Source of the DNA: Streptomyces maremycinicus
GTDB lineage: Bacteria; Actinomycetota; Actinomycetes; Streptomycetales; Streptomycetaceae
DNA: 64,000 nt
Reading direction: 5' to 3'
Assembly (NCBI RefSeq): GCF_001184025.1
Contig: NZ_BBYG01000008.1
Span: 124,001 to 188,000, forward strand
In this document: positions 1 through 7,309 of the stretch, piece by piece
Layout of the letters: every line of letters starts with the position of its first letter
Numbering within the stretch: position 1 is the first letter of the stretch
Program-made: the position numbers and the translations under genes
The notes under the pieces: generated by a model
What the model saw: the letters and a program-made list of their open reading frames with translations, nothing else
Told to the model about the DNA's origin: nothing
The model's database searches: none

Positions 1-309
1 GGGGTCCCGGCGCGGATCGGGCTCGCGATCGGGGGAGCGGTCTGCTGGACGGTGGCCTTCGGCGCGGCGATGTACGTCCTCGGCGCCCTGCCCGGCCGCA
101 ACTGCCGCTCGGGCGGGGCGATGTGCGCGTACATCCCGGGCACGGGCAGCGCGTTCCTCTCCTACGCCGTCACGGCCGTGCTGCTCGGCGTCCTCCGCCA
201 CCGCCTGCGCGCCACCGCGGCCGCGGCCCGGCGCGCGGAGGAGCGGGCCCGCACGAGAAGACTGCGCAAGAAGGGCAAGGGCAGGAGCAGGGCGGCGGGC
301 ACGTCATGA
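1..309 (+). CDS. Membrane protein, C-terminal part (5' end outside window)
   Basis: The reading frame is open from the first base, so the true start lies upstream. The visible part has two hydrophobic helices (about residues 5-30 and 50-65 of the fragment) joined by a short loop with two cysteines, then a very basic arginine/lysine-rich cytoplasmic tail that ends at the TGA. The tail and the small size suggest an inner-membrane protein with its C-terminus in the cytoplasm. I do not recognise a family. It ends 31 bases before the prepilin peptidase gene on the same strand, so the two may be co-transcribed. Confidence 0.6.
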   Translation, partial: GVPARIGLAIGGAVCWTVAFGAAMYVLGALPGRNCRSGGAMCAYIPGTGSAFLSYAVTAVLLGVLRHRLRATAAAARRAEERARTRRLRKKGKGRSRAAGTS

Positions 310-340
310 GGCCGACTCAGGACCGTGGGGATCGCCGCCG

Positions 341-1135
341 ATGACCACACCTCCCGGCGTCCTGGCGCTGGTGACCGTCGCCGCGCTCTGGGGCGCCCTC
401 GCGGGAGCCCTGCTGCCGCGGGCCGCCCACCGGTTCTCCGTCCCGTGGGAGGAGCGGGACGGCGGCTGGCGGGCGGCCTGCCCGGGCGGGCATCCGATCC
501 GGGGGTGGCTCGGACCGGCGCGGTGCGCCCGGTGTGCCGAGCGGCGTTCCGGGCGCCCGGCGGACGCGGGCCCCGCGGCCCCCGCCGCCCCGTACGCGTC
601 CGGTGCCGTCCGGCTCCCCCTGCTCACCGCCGTCGTCTGCGCCGCGCTCGCCGCCGCGACCGGGGTCCGGCCCGAACTCGTCGTCTGGCTGCTGCTCGCG
701 CCGGCCGGGGTGCTGCTGGCCGCCGTCGACCTGCGGGTGCGCCGGCTGCCCGATCCGCTCACCCTGCCGCTCGCCGCCGCCGCGCTCGCCCTGCTGGGCC
801 CCGCCGCGCTGCTGCCCGAGCACGCAGGCCACTGGACGACGGCCCTGCTGGGCGCGCTCGCCCTCGGCACCGGATATCTCGCGCTGCATCTCGCCAACCC
901 CGGCGGCATGGCCTTCGGCGACGTGAAGCTTGCGCTCTCGATGGGCGCCGTCCTCGGCTGGTACGGCTGGGCGACGGTGATGCTGGGTACGTTCGCCGCG
1001 TTCCTGCTCGGGGCGCTGTACGGCGGCGCGCTCGCCGTCGCGGGACGGGCCGGCCGCCGGACGATGATCGCCTTCGGCCCCTTCATGCTCGCCGGGACCC
1101 TCGCCGGGCTGCTCGTCGGTGCGTACGCGGCCTGA
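341..1135 (+). CDS. Prepilin peptidase (A24 / type IV leader peptidase family)
   Basis: 264 residues, polytopic. The family's two aspartate motifs are visible: an AAVDLRVRRLPD segment about residues 126-137 and GGMAFGDVKL near residue 190, which carries the FGD signature of this aspartyl protease family. Such enzymes cut the leader from type IV or Flp pilins at the cytoplasmic face of the membrane. The N-terminal loop has two CxxC-like cysteines (RCARCAERR), as in the zinc-binding, methylase-type N-terminal domain of longer prepilin peptidases, but here that domain is short. No pilin or assembly ATPase gene is in view, so its substrate cannot be named. Confidence 0.85.
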   Translation: MTTPPGVLALVTVAALWGALAGALLPRAAHRFSVPWEERDGGWRAACPGGHPIRGWLGPARCARCAERRSGRPADAGPAAPAAPYASGAVRLPLLTAVVCAALAAATGVRPELVVWLLLAPAGVLLAAVDLRVRRLPDPLTLPLAAAALALLGPAALLPEHAGHWTTALLGALALGTGYLALHLANPGGMAFGDVKLALSMGAVLGWYGWATVMLGTFAAFLLGALYGGALAVAGRAGRRTMIAFGPFMLAGTLAGLLVGAYAA

Positions 1136-1207
1136 CGTCCGGGTGCCGGGACCCCTGGCGTAGGCTGGTTCGGTCCGCCCACAACCCTTGACGAAAGGGA
1201 CCATCCG

Positions 1208-2407
1208 GTGCCCGAGAAGGCCGACCTCCAGTCTGTGCTCGACCGTGCCGCGGACGGCGGGCGGATCACCCCGGAAGAGGCCCTCGACCTCTACCGCGAC
1301 GCCTCCCTGCACGCGCTCGGCGCCGCCGCCGACGCCGTGCGCCGCCGCATGTACGCGGGCACCGAGCACATCGCCACGTACATCATCGAGCGGAACATCA
1401 ACTACACGAACGTGTGCGTCACGGCGTGCAGGTTCTGCGCCTTCTACGCCGCCCCCAAGGACACCGCCAAGGGCTGGACGCGCGACCTCGACGACATCCT
1501 GCGGCGGTGCGCCGAGACCGTCGAGCTCGGCGGCACCCAGATCATGTTCCAGGGCGGCCACCACCCGGACTACGGGGTGGAGTACTACGAGAAGCACTTC
1601 GCGGCCATCAAGGAGGCGTTCCCTCAACTGGTGATCCACTCGCTGGGAGCGTCCGAGGTCGAGCACATGGCGCGCATCTCGAAGGTCACCGTCGAGGAGG
1701 CCATCACCCGGATCCACGCGGCCGGGCTCGACTCCTTCGCAGGCGCCGGCGCCGAGCTGCTCCCCGCCCGTCCCCGCAAGGCCATCGCCCCGCTCAAGGA
1801 GTCCGGCGAGCGCTGGCTGGAGATCATGGAGACCGCGCACGGCCTGGGCGTCGAGTCGACGTCCACCATGCTGATGGGCACCGGCGAGACCAACGCCGAA
1901 CGCATCGAGCACCTGCGGATGATCCGTGACGTGCAGGACCGGACGGGCGGCTTCCGGGCCTTCATCCCGTACACGTACCAGCCCGAGAACAACCACCTGA
2001 AGGGCCGCACCCAGACGACCCTCTTCGAGTACCTGCGGATGATCGCGATCGCCCGCCTGTTCTTCGACAACGTCCGTCACATCCAGGGCTCGTGGCTGAC
2101 GACCGGCAAGGAGGTCGGCCAGCTCTCCCTGCACTACGGCGCGGACGACCTCGGCTCGATCATGCTGGAGGAGAACGTCGTCTCGTCGGCCGGCGCCAAG
2201 CACCGCTCCAACCGCCTCGAGATCATCGACCTGATCCGGAAGGCGGGCCGGGTCCCGGCCCAGCGCGCGACGACGTACGAGCACCTCGTCGTGCACGACG
2301 ACCCGGCGAACGACCCGGTGGACGAGCGGGTCATGTCGCACATCTCGTCGACCGCGATCGCCGGCGGCACCGCCCACCCCGAACTGAAGCTCCTCACCTC
2401 CAACTAG
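1208..2407 (+). CDS. mqnC: Cyclic dehypoxanthine futalosine synthase (radical SAM), menaquinone synthesis
   Basis: 399 residues. MqnC closes dehypoxanthine futalosine to its cyclic form, a step of the futalosine route to menaquinone used by Streptomyces instead of the classical Men route. The radical-SAM triad C-x3-C-x2-C is at residues 70, 74 and 77, in the segment NVCVTACRFCAFY. The next stretch (LGGTQIMFQGGHHPDYG) is typical of the MqnC/MqnE/CofG group. GTG start at 1208 follows an AAAGGGA ribosome site. Length is normal for MqnC. The next gene starts 8 bases downstream, which suggests translational coupling. MqnE is the main alternative, but the family-typical start (residues 20-60) and the C-terminal GAKHRSNRLEIIDLIR fit MqnC better. 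Confidence 0.92.
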   Translation: MPEKADLQSVLDRAADGGRITPEEALDLYRDASLHALGAAADAVRRRMYAGTEHIATYIIERNINYTNVCVTACRFCAFYAAPKDTAKGWTRDLDDILRRCAETVELGGTQIMFQGGHHPDYGVEYYEKHFAAIKEAFPQLVIHSLGASEVEHMARISKVTVEEAITRIHAAGLDSFAGAGAELLPARPRKAIAPLKESGERWLEIMETAHGLGVESTSTMLMGTGETNAERIEHLRMIRDVQDRTGGFRAFIPYTYQPENNHLKGRTQTTLFEYLRMIAIARLFFDNVRHIQGSWLTTGKEVGQLSLHYGADDLGSIMLEENVVSSAGAKHRSNRLEIIDLIRKAGRVPAQRATTYEHLVVHDDPANDPVDERVMSHISSTAIAGGTAHPELKLLTSN

Positions 2408-2414
2408 GGCCCTC

Positions 2415-3023
2415 TTGCTGACGATCCACGCCGACTCCAGGGGCCGCGCGCTCGCCGTCGAGGGCCCCCGGATCGCCGGGGCAGGCCCGCTGGAGCAACT
2501 CGTCGCCGCGTACCCGTCGGCACGGGTGCGCCGGTGGCCGGGCATCCTGACGCCCGGTCTGGTCAACCCGCACGGCACGGAGTTGCTGGCCGGGGCCTAT
2601 CACCCCGACCCGCGCGAGGCCGCCGAGCTGGGCACCGAGCCGCTGACCGGGGACGCGCTCGACGCGCTGGCCCCGGACGAAGCCCGCTGGGGCGCGAGCG
2701 CCCGGCGCGGTGTGCAGCGCATGCTCGCCCACGGCACGGTCGCGGTGGCCTGCGGGGAACTGCGCCGGCGCGCGGTGCGGGACGCCGTGGCCCGCTCCGG
2801 TCTCGCGGTCGTCGCCCGGCCCGCGGCGGGTCCCGGCGGGGTGCCCTCGCTGGACCCGTACGCCTGCGGTCTGCCGGTGGAGTTCGCCCCGCCCCGCGAG
2901 CGCGGCTCCGCCGCCCGCTTCGCCGTCTTCGACGTACCCGACGAGGCGGCCCTGTCGACCCGGGGCGCGGGAACCTGCGTGGCCACGGTGATCGAGGGCC
3001 GCCTGGTGTACCGGAGGCGATGA
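2415..3023 (+). CDS. Imidazolonepropionase/aminodeoxyfutalosine-deaminase-like composite-domain protein
   Basis: 202 residues with an apparent TTG start just after the mqnC stop. The N-terminal half (PRIAGAGPLEQL, then GILTPGLVNPHGTELL at about residues 43-58) is the beta-sandwich plus first strand of an amidohydrolase. The end (GTCVATVIEGRLVYRR) is the closing strand of the same sandwich domain. The metal-binding TIM barrel is almost wholly absent: the family HxH is reduced to NPHGTE and no later His/Asp ligands are visible. It is therefore unlikely to be a hydrolase. The position after mqnC suggests a role linked to futalosine metabolism, but that is inference. The TTG start is uncertain. 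Confidence 0.65.
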   Translation: MLTIHADSRGRALAVEGPRIAGAGPLEQLVAAYPSARVRRWPGILTPGLVNPHGTELLAGAYHPDPREAAELGTEPLTGDALDALAPDEARWGASARRGVQRMLAHGTVAVACGELRRRAVRDAVARSGLAVVARPAAGPGGVPSLDPYACGLPVEFAPPRERGSAARFAVFDVPDEAALSTRGAGTCVATVIEGRLVYRRR

Positions 3024-3047
3024 CCCCCGCCCTCCAGGGGCGCGGGG
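3024..3047 (+). terminator. Hairpin after the mqnC operon
   Basis: The stop codon is followed at once by a GC-rich hairpin, with a CCCCCGCCCT arm and an AGGGGCGCGGGG arm. It starts the common Streptomyces intergenic element (hairpin, then a GCGGCTGCGCCGC hairpin about 15 bases on). No T-run follows, as is usual in this genus. Confidence 0.55.
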
Positions 3048-3086
3048 CTGTGACATCGTGCGGCTGCGCCGCGTGAGCGCGCCCGG

Positions 3087-3156
3087 CCGCGACGGACCGG
3101 CCGCGACGGACCGGCCGCGACGGACCGGCCGCGACGGACCGGCGGCGACGGACCGG
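3087..3156. repeat. 14-bp tandem repeat, five units
   Basis: Four exact copies of CCGCGACGGACCGG and a fifth with one change (CGGCGACGGACCGG) lie head to tail in the gap between the convergent mqnC operon and the GH18-like gene. The repeat seems to have grown out of the tail of the intergenic element that begins at 3024. No coding sense is visible. Confidence 0.9.
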
Positions 3157-3185
3157 CGGCCGGCACGGGACCGGACCCGCGCGTC

Positions 3186-4226
3186 CTACTCCGAGAACGC
3201 CTCGGCGAACGCGCCCGCACTCTGCTCGACCCCACTGCAATTGGTCAACGCGTCATCCGAGGCGGAGCCGTCCTCGCACTGCTGGTCGCGGAACGTCGAC
3301 CACATGGAGACCCAGGAGATGCCCTTCTCCTCGGCGAACGTCCGCACCTCCGCCGCGTCCGCGAGCGTGAACGTCTCGTTGTCGACGTCGTTGGTGCCGA
3401 TCATCGAGGTGAGCGCCATCCCCTTCCAGGCGTCGGCGTCCGTCGTCCCGAAGATCTTCTTGAGCTGTGCCTGCGCCGCCGTCGCCGAGGTGATCGCGTA
3501 TCCGCCCATGTCCCCGGCGTACGACTCGCCGTAGTTCATCGTCATGAGGTTGACGGTGGAGACCTGGACGTCGTACTTGTTCGCGGACGTCAGCAGCGCC
3601 AGGCTGTCCGCGTCCAGCCCGGAGGGCATCACCGGGAGGGTGAAGGACACCTCGAGGTCCGGGCGTTCCTCCTGGAGGGCCGCGATCGCCCGGGACCGCA
3701 GGGCGACCGAGTCGGCGTCGGTCAGTTCGTCGCCCTCGATGTCGAAGTCGGCCTGGCTGGAGCCGGCCGCGTCGAGCGCCTCGCCGTACGCCCGGGTGAG
3801 TTCGGACACGCTGTCACAGGTGGCCGCCAGCTCCTTGCCCGAGGCCCCGCCGAAGGAGACGCGGGCCGTGGCGCCCGAGGCGGTCAGCGCCGAGATCCGG
3901 GACTTCACGGCGGAGTCCCCGATGGCGTTCGTGCCGTTCCACTTCGGCGTACAGCCGCTGCCGCCGGAGATGACGAACGCCAGGTTGTACGTCGCCGGTG
4001 AGCCGGCCGAGTCGTTGTCATTGGCCTCCACCGCGCTCACGTAGGGCGCGTAGGAGGTGCCGGTACTCGATGGTGTGGCGCTGCTCGACGGCGACGGACT
4101 GCTCGCCTGTTCGCTCTCCGCGGGTGCTGCCGCGTCCGACGTGCTGTCGGACCCCGCGGAGCATCCTGTAACGGCCAGGGCAAACAGGCAGGTGACCCCG
4201 GCCATCGGCCTCAGGAAACTCCTCAT
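3186..4226 (-). CDS. Secreted GH18-like (chitinase-type) lipoprotein
   Basis: 346 residues from ATG 4226. Residues 1-21 are a lipoprotein signal with lipobox AVTGC (Cys22), followed by a Ser/Pro/Thr-rich spacer to about residue 58. The rest reads as a glycoside hydrolase 18 barrel: YAPYVSAVE on strand 1, RVSFGGASG on strand 3, and ADFDIEGDEL near residues 158-167, matching the DxxDxDxE signature with a Glu as likely acid catalyst. NLMTMNYG and WVSMWS are the later strand motifs. It should be anchored outside the membrane and cut or bind chitin-like or other GlcNAc polymers. It faces a likely GlcNAc-polymer synthesis operon across a 307-base gap. The same frame continues upstream to 4439, but the signal peptide fixes the start at 4226. 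Confidence 0.8.
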   Translation of the reverse strand: MRSFLRPMAGVTCLFALAVTGCSAGSDSTSDAAAPAESEQASSPSPSSSATPSSTGTSYAPYVSAVEANDNDSAGSPATYNLAFVISGGSGCTPKWNGTNAIGDSAVKSRISALTASGATARVSFGGASGKELAATCDSVSELTRAYGEALDAAGSSQADFDIEGDELTDADSVALRSRAIAALQEERPDLEVSFTLPVMPSGLDADSLALLTSANKYDVQVSTVNLMTMNYGESYAGDMGGYAITSATAAQAQLKKIFGTTDADAWKGMALTSMIGTNDVDNETFTLADAAEVRTFAEEKGISWVSMWSTFRDQQCEDGSASDDALTNCSGVEQSAGAFAEAFSE

Positions 4227-4453
4227 TGCGTATGCACCCGCTCTCGTGATTTCTGTCTCAGCATGGAAACAAAGTGCGTTTCCCAAATGGAAATGTCTCA
4301 CAAGTGGGCGGCTCGCGCGGGAACAGTGAACACACAGACAGGTCATGGAAATAAGCGTGCAAAACATGATAAGTAACCGCCTAAAAGGGATAATCAACCC
4401 TCCCTTGTCGGGCAGGTGCCGTGCGGGTGATTCGGGCATCTCTCAGGGAAGAG

Positions 4454-4467
4454 ACAGGTTCACCTGT
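4454..4467. promoter_or_regulatory. Palindromic operator candidate
   Basis: ACAGGT-TC-ACCTGT is a perfect inverted repeat with 6-base arms. It lies about 30 bases upstream of the putative -35 box of the exopolysaccharide operon, a normal place for a regulator site. The cognate regulator is unknown. Confidence 0.4.
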
Positions 4468-4498
4468 TTCTCATGGGTTGCTCACAACAGACGCAGAG

Positions 4499-4526
4499 TT
4501 TGTGCCACATAAAGGCTCTCTAATAT
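4499..4526 (+). promoter_or_regulatory. Likely promoter of exopolysaccharide operon, possibly leaderless
   Basis: TTTGTG at 4499-4504 and TAATAT at 4521-4526 are 16 bases apart. The ATG at 4534 lies only 7 bases past the -10 box and has no Shine-Dalgarno sequence, so the transcript may begin at or near the start codon. Confidence 0.4.
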
Positions 4527-4533
4527 CCGTGGA

Positions 4534-4950
4534 ATGCAATCCGAGCCTGCCATCGAAAGCCGTGCCGCTGCTCGCGGCAGCCGTCGCAGCCGCAAACGTG
4601 ACGACGCCTCCGCCGAGGGGCCCGTGTTCGTTGACAACTCCGGACGCAGGTCCAAGCTGCTGCGCCGGATCGGCCTCCTCATGGGGGTCGGCTGTCTTGT
4701 GTACGCCGTCGTCCTCGGCGCGGCCTTCATGGGCTGGGGCACCTCCCTGGCCCCGTCCTCCCTGCTGCCCTTCGGCAACGGAGGCCCGGGCGGTGCGCAG
4801 AACTCCGGCCCCGGTGGCTACCAGCCGCAGGGCGGTATCGGCACCCCGCCCTCGATGCCCACCGGCACTCCGCCCTCGGGCGTCGCCACCGGCGAGCCGC
4901 CGAGCTCCGCCCCGACCGCGACCGCGACCGCCTCCGCGGCCGCCAACTGA
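4534..4950 (+). CDS. Small single-span membrane protein, first gene of exopolysaccharide operon
   Basis: 138 residues. A basic, Arg/Ser-rich N-terminus (about 1-45) precedes one transmembrane helix at about 46-68 (RRIGLLMGVGCLVYAVVLGA). An outside Gly/Pro/Ser/Thr-rich tail follows to the end. No catalytic motif is visible. The stop is 19 bases before the deacetylase/synthase fusion, so the two are very likely co-transcribed, and the small protein may be an accessory subunit of the polymer synthase. The Streptomyces matAB locus also encodes a second protein beside MatB, but I cannot show homology by eye. The start is supported by promoter position only, since there is no ribosome site. Confidence 0.65.
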   Translation: MQSEPAIESRAAARGSRRSRKRDDASAEGPVFVDNSGRRSKLLRRIGLLMGVGCLVYAVVLGAAFMGWGTSLAPSSLLPFGNGGPGGAQNSGPGGYQPQGGIGTPPSMPTGTPPSGVATGEPPSSAPTATATASAAAN

Positions 4951-4969
4951 CCGGAGTTCAGGCACTCCC

Positions 4970-7309
4970 ATGACGACCACTTCCTCTCGCGGCCGCCGTC
5001 GCGCCCCGTCCCGCATCGAGCGGGCCGCGGGCAAGGCCGCGGCGCTCCAGAAACCGCGCGTCATCCTCGCCCTGCTGCTTCTGCTCGCGCTGACCAGCGT
5101 GATGCTCCTCGACGGTTATCTGCGCGCCGAGGTCGGCGGCGACCAGCGCGTGCGCACCGGGGCCAGCGCCAGCAAGGTGCCCGACAAGGTCCTCGACGGC
5201 GGCCCGATCCTGACCTTCCAGGGCGGCCAGGCCACCACCGTCTCGGTGCCGGACAAGACGATCGCGCTGACCTTCGACGACGGCCCGAACCCGACCTGGA
5301 CGCCCCAGGTGCTGGAGATCCTCCAGGAGTACGACGTGCCCGGCACGTTCTTCCTGGTGGGCTCGATGGTCTCGCGCTACCCGGACATCGTGAAGGACAT
5401 GGTCGACGAGGGCAACGAGGTGGGCATCCACACCTTCACCCACGTCGACCTCTCCTACCAGTCCGACGCCCGCGTCGACCGTGAGATGGAGCAGACCCAG
5501 CTCGCACTGGCGGGTGCGGCAGGCATCACCACGACGCTCTTCCGCGCCCCGTACTCCTCCGAGACGGACGCCATCGACAACTACAGCTGGCCCATCTACA
5601 AGAAGCTGGGCGAGGACGGCTACACCAGCGTCTTCGTCGACACCGACAGCGACGACTGGAAGAAGCCGGGCGTCTCGAAGATCATCAAGTGGGCCACGCC
5701 CGAGGACGGCAAGGGCGCGTCGGTGCTCTTCCACGACGCGGGCGGCGAGCGCTCCCAGACGATCAAGGCGCTCCCGACGTACATCGAGAAGATGAAGGCC
5801 GCGGGCTACACCTTCACCACCATCAGCGGGGTGATGCAGGAGCAGAACGCCGCCGCCCGCCAGGCCTCCGGCACCGGCGGCCAGCAGGCCGCGGGCGCGG
5901 CGGCCGGTGCGAACGGCGAGCAGGCCGGCAACGTGCCCAACGGTCAGGGCGGAACCGGCGGCAACGGCGCCAACGGCGCCAACGGCCAGACCGTCGACCG
6001 TCTCCAGGCGGCCCACCGCGAGGCCACCGGCGTCACGCTCTACGAGGGCAAGGCCCTCATCGCGGCGGTCACCCTCGCCGAGTGGACCGTCCCGACCCTG
6101 TCGGTGGGGCTGATGGTCGTCGGCGTGGCGGTCATGGGCCGGTTCGGGATGATGCTGATCCTGGCCCGCCGGCACTACAGAAAGCGCAACAAGCGCCGCT
6201 TCAGCTGGGGGCCGACCGTCACCCGGCCGGTCAGCGTGATCGTCCCGGCGTACAACGAGAAGGAGTGCATCGCCAACACCCTGAAGTCACTGGCGAAGAG
6301 CACCCATCCGATCGAGATCATCATCGTGGACGACGGTTCGGACGACAACACGTCCGAGATCTCGCGCGAGGCGGCGAGGGCCCTCGGCATGACGAACGTC
6401 CGCGTCATCCGGCAGGAGAACGCGGGCAAGCCGGCCGCCCTGAACAACGGTGTCCGCAGCGCCCGCTACGACATCGTCGTGATGATGGACGGCGACACGG
6501 TCTTCGAGCCGGACGCCGTGCACCACCTCGTGCAGCCCTTCGCCGACCCGAAGGTCGGCGCGGTCGCGGGCAACGCCAAGGTCGGCAACCGGAACACGGT
6601 CATCGGCGCCTGGCAGCACATCGAGTACGTGATGGGCTTCAACCTCGACCGTCGCATGTACGACCTGCTGCGCTGCATGCCCACCATCCCCGGCGCGATC
6701 GGCGCGTTCCGCCGCGAGGCCGTGCTCGAGGTCGGCGGCATGAGCGAGGACACCCTCGCCGAGGACACCGACATCACCATCGCCATGCACCGCGCGGGCT
6801 GGCAGGTCGTCTACCAGGAGCACGCCAAGGCCTGGACCGAGGCGCCCGGCTCCCTGAAGCAGCTGTGGTCCCAGCGCTACCGCTGGTCGTACGGCACCAT
6901 GCAGGCGCTCTGGAAGCACCGCAAGTCCCTGACGGACAAGGGTCCTTCGGGTCGCTTCGGCCGGGTGGGCATGCCGCTCGTGGTCCTCTTCCAGATCATC
7001 ACGCCGGTCTTCGCCCCGCTGATCGACGTGTTCACGATCTACTCGATGATCTTCATCGACTTCCAGGCGGCCTTGCTCGCCTGGCTGGCGGTCCTCGGCG
7101 TCCAGCTCGGCTGCGCGGCCTACGCGTTCCGCCTGGACCGGGAGAAGTACCGCTACCTGCTGATGATGCCGCTCCAGCAACTGGCCTACCGCCAGATGAT
7201 GTACCTCGTCCTCATCCACTCCTGCATCACCGCCCTCACCGGCGGCCGCCTGCGCTGGCAGAAGCTGAAGCGCACCGGTGAGGTCGGCACCCCCGCCGGG
7301 GTGAGCTGA
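4970..7309 (+). CDS. Bifunctional polysaccharide deacetylase (CE4) / family 2 glycosyltransferase, MatB-like
   Basis: 779 residues. In order: cytoplasmic basic N-terminus; one helix at about 30-50; extracellular NodB/CE4 deacetylase at about 97-290, with TFDDG (about 101-105) and HTFTH (about 154-158) supplying the metal-binding Asp and two His; a Gly/Ala/Asn-rich linker at about 300-345; a helix near 375-400; a cytoplasmic GT2 domain at about 418-650 with DDGSDD, MMDGDT, EDTDIT and QRYRW motifs; and C-terminal helices. The synthase should polymerise a beta-linked sugar and export it to its own deacetylase. This is the architecture reported for MatB of S. lividans/coelicolor, which makes poly-beta-1,6-GlcNAc in pellet formation. 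Cellulose or another GlcNAc polymer is possible. ATG 4970 was chosen because the signal-anchor follows it. The next gene overlaps its stop by one base. Confidence 0.85.
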   Translation: MTTTSSRGRRRAPSRIERAAGKAAALQKPRVILALLLLLALTSVMLLDGYLRAEVGGDQRVRTGASASKVPDKVLDGGPILTFQGGQATTVSVPDKTIALTFDDGPNPTWTPQVLEILQEYDVPGTFFLVGSMVSRYPDIVKDMVDEGNEVGIHTFTHVDLSYQSDARVDREMEQTQLALAGAAGITTTLFRAPYSSETDAIDNYSWPIYKKLGEDGYTSVFVDTDSDDWKKPGVSKIIKWATPEDGKGASVLFHDAGGERSQTIKALPTYIEKMKAAGYTFTTISGVMQEQNAAARQASGTGGQQAAGAAAGANGEQAGNVPNGQGGTGGNGANGANGQTVDRLQAAHREATGVTLYEGKALIAAVTLAEWTVPTLSVGLMVVGVAVMGRFGMMLILARRHYRKRNKRRFSWGPTVTRPVSVIVPAYNEKECIANTLKSLAKSTHPIEIIIVDDGSDDNTSEISREAARALGMTNVRVIRQENAGKPAALNNGVRSARYDIVVMMDGDTVFEPDAVHHLVQPFADPKVGAVAGNAKVGNRNTVIGAWQHIEYVMGFNLDRRMYDLLRCMPTIPGAIGAFRREAVLEVGGMSEDTLAEDTDITIAMHRAGWQVVYQEHAKAWTEAPGSLKQLWSQRYRWSYGTMQALWKHRKSLTDKGPSGRFGRVGMPLVVLFQIITPVFAPLIDVFTIYSMIFIDFQAALLAWLAVLGVQLGCAAYAFRLDREKYRYLLMMPLQQLAYRQMMYLVLIHSCITALTGGRLRWQKLKRTGEVGTPAGVS

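Larger units (their letters stand above)
4227..4533. promoter_or_regulatory. Divergent promoter region of GH18 gene and exopolysaccharide operon
   Basis: This 307-base gap is clearly more AT-rich than its surroundings. It holds an inverted repeat GGAAAC-N7-GTTTCC at 4265-4283 nearest the GH18 start, a perfect 14-bp palindrome at 4454-4467 and a promoter-like pair at 4499-4526 facing the operon. I looked for the DasR chitin-regulator operator and do not see it. Confidence 0.5.

Noticed and set aside
317..2578. Long minus-strand open frame opposite the prepilin peptidase and mqnC genes
   Set aside because: Shadow frame: it opposes two clearly real genes and shows no motif.
4227..4533. DasR operator for the chitinase-like gene
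   Set aside because: No ACTGGTCTAGACCACT-like sequence in the gap.
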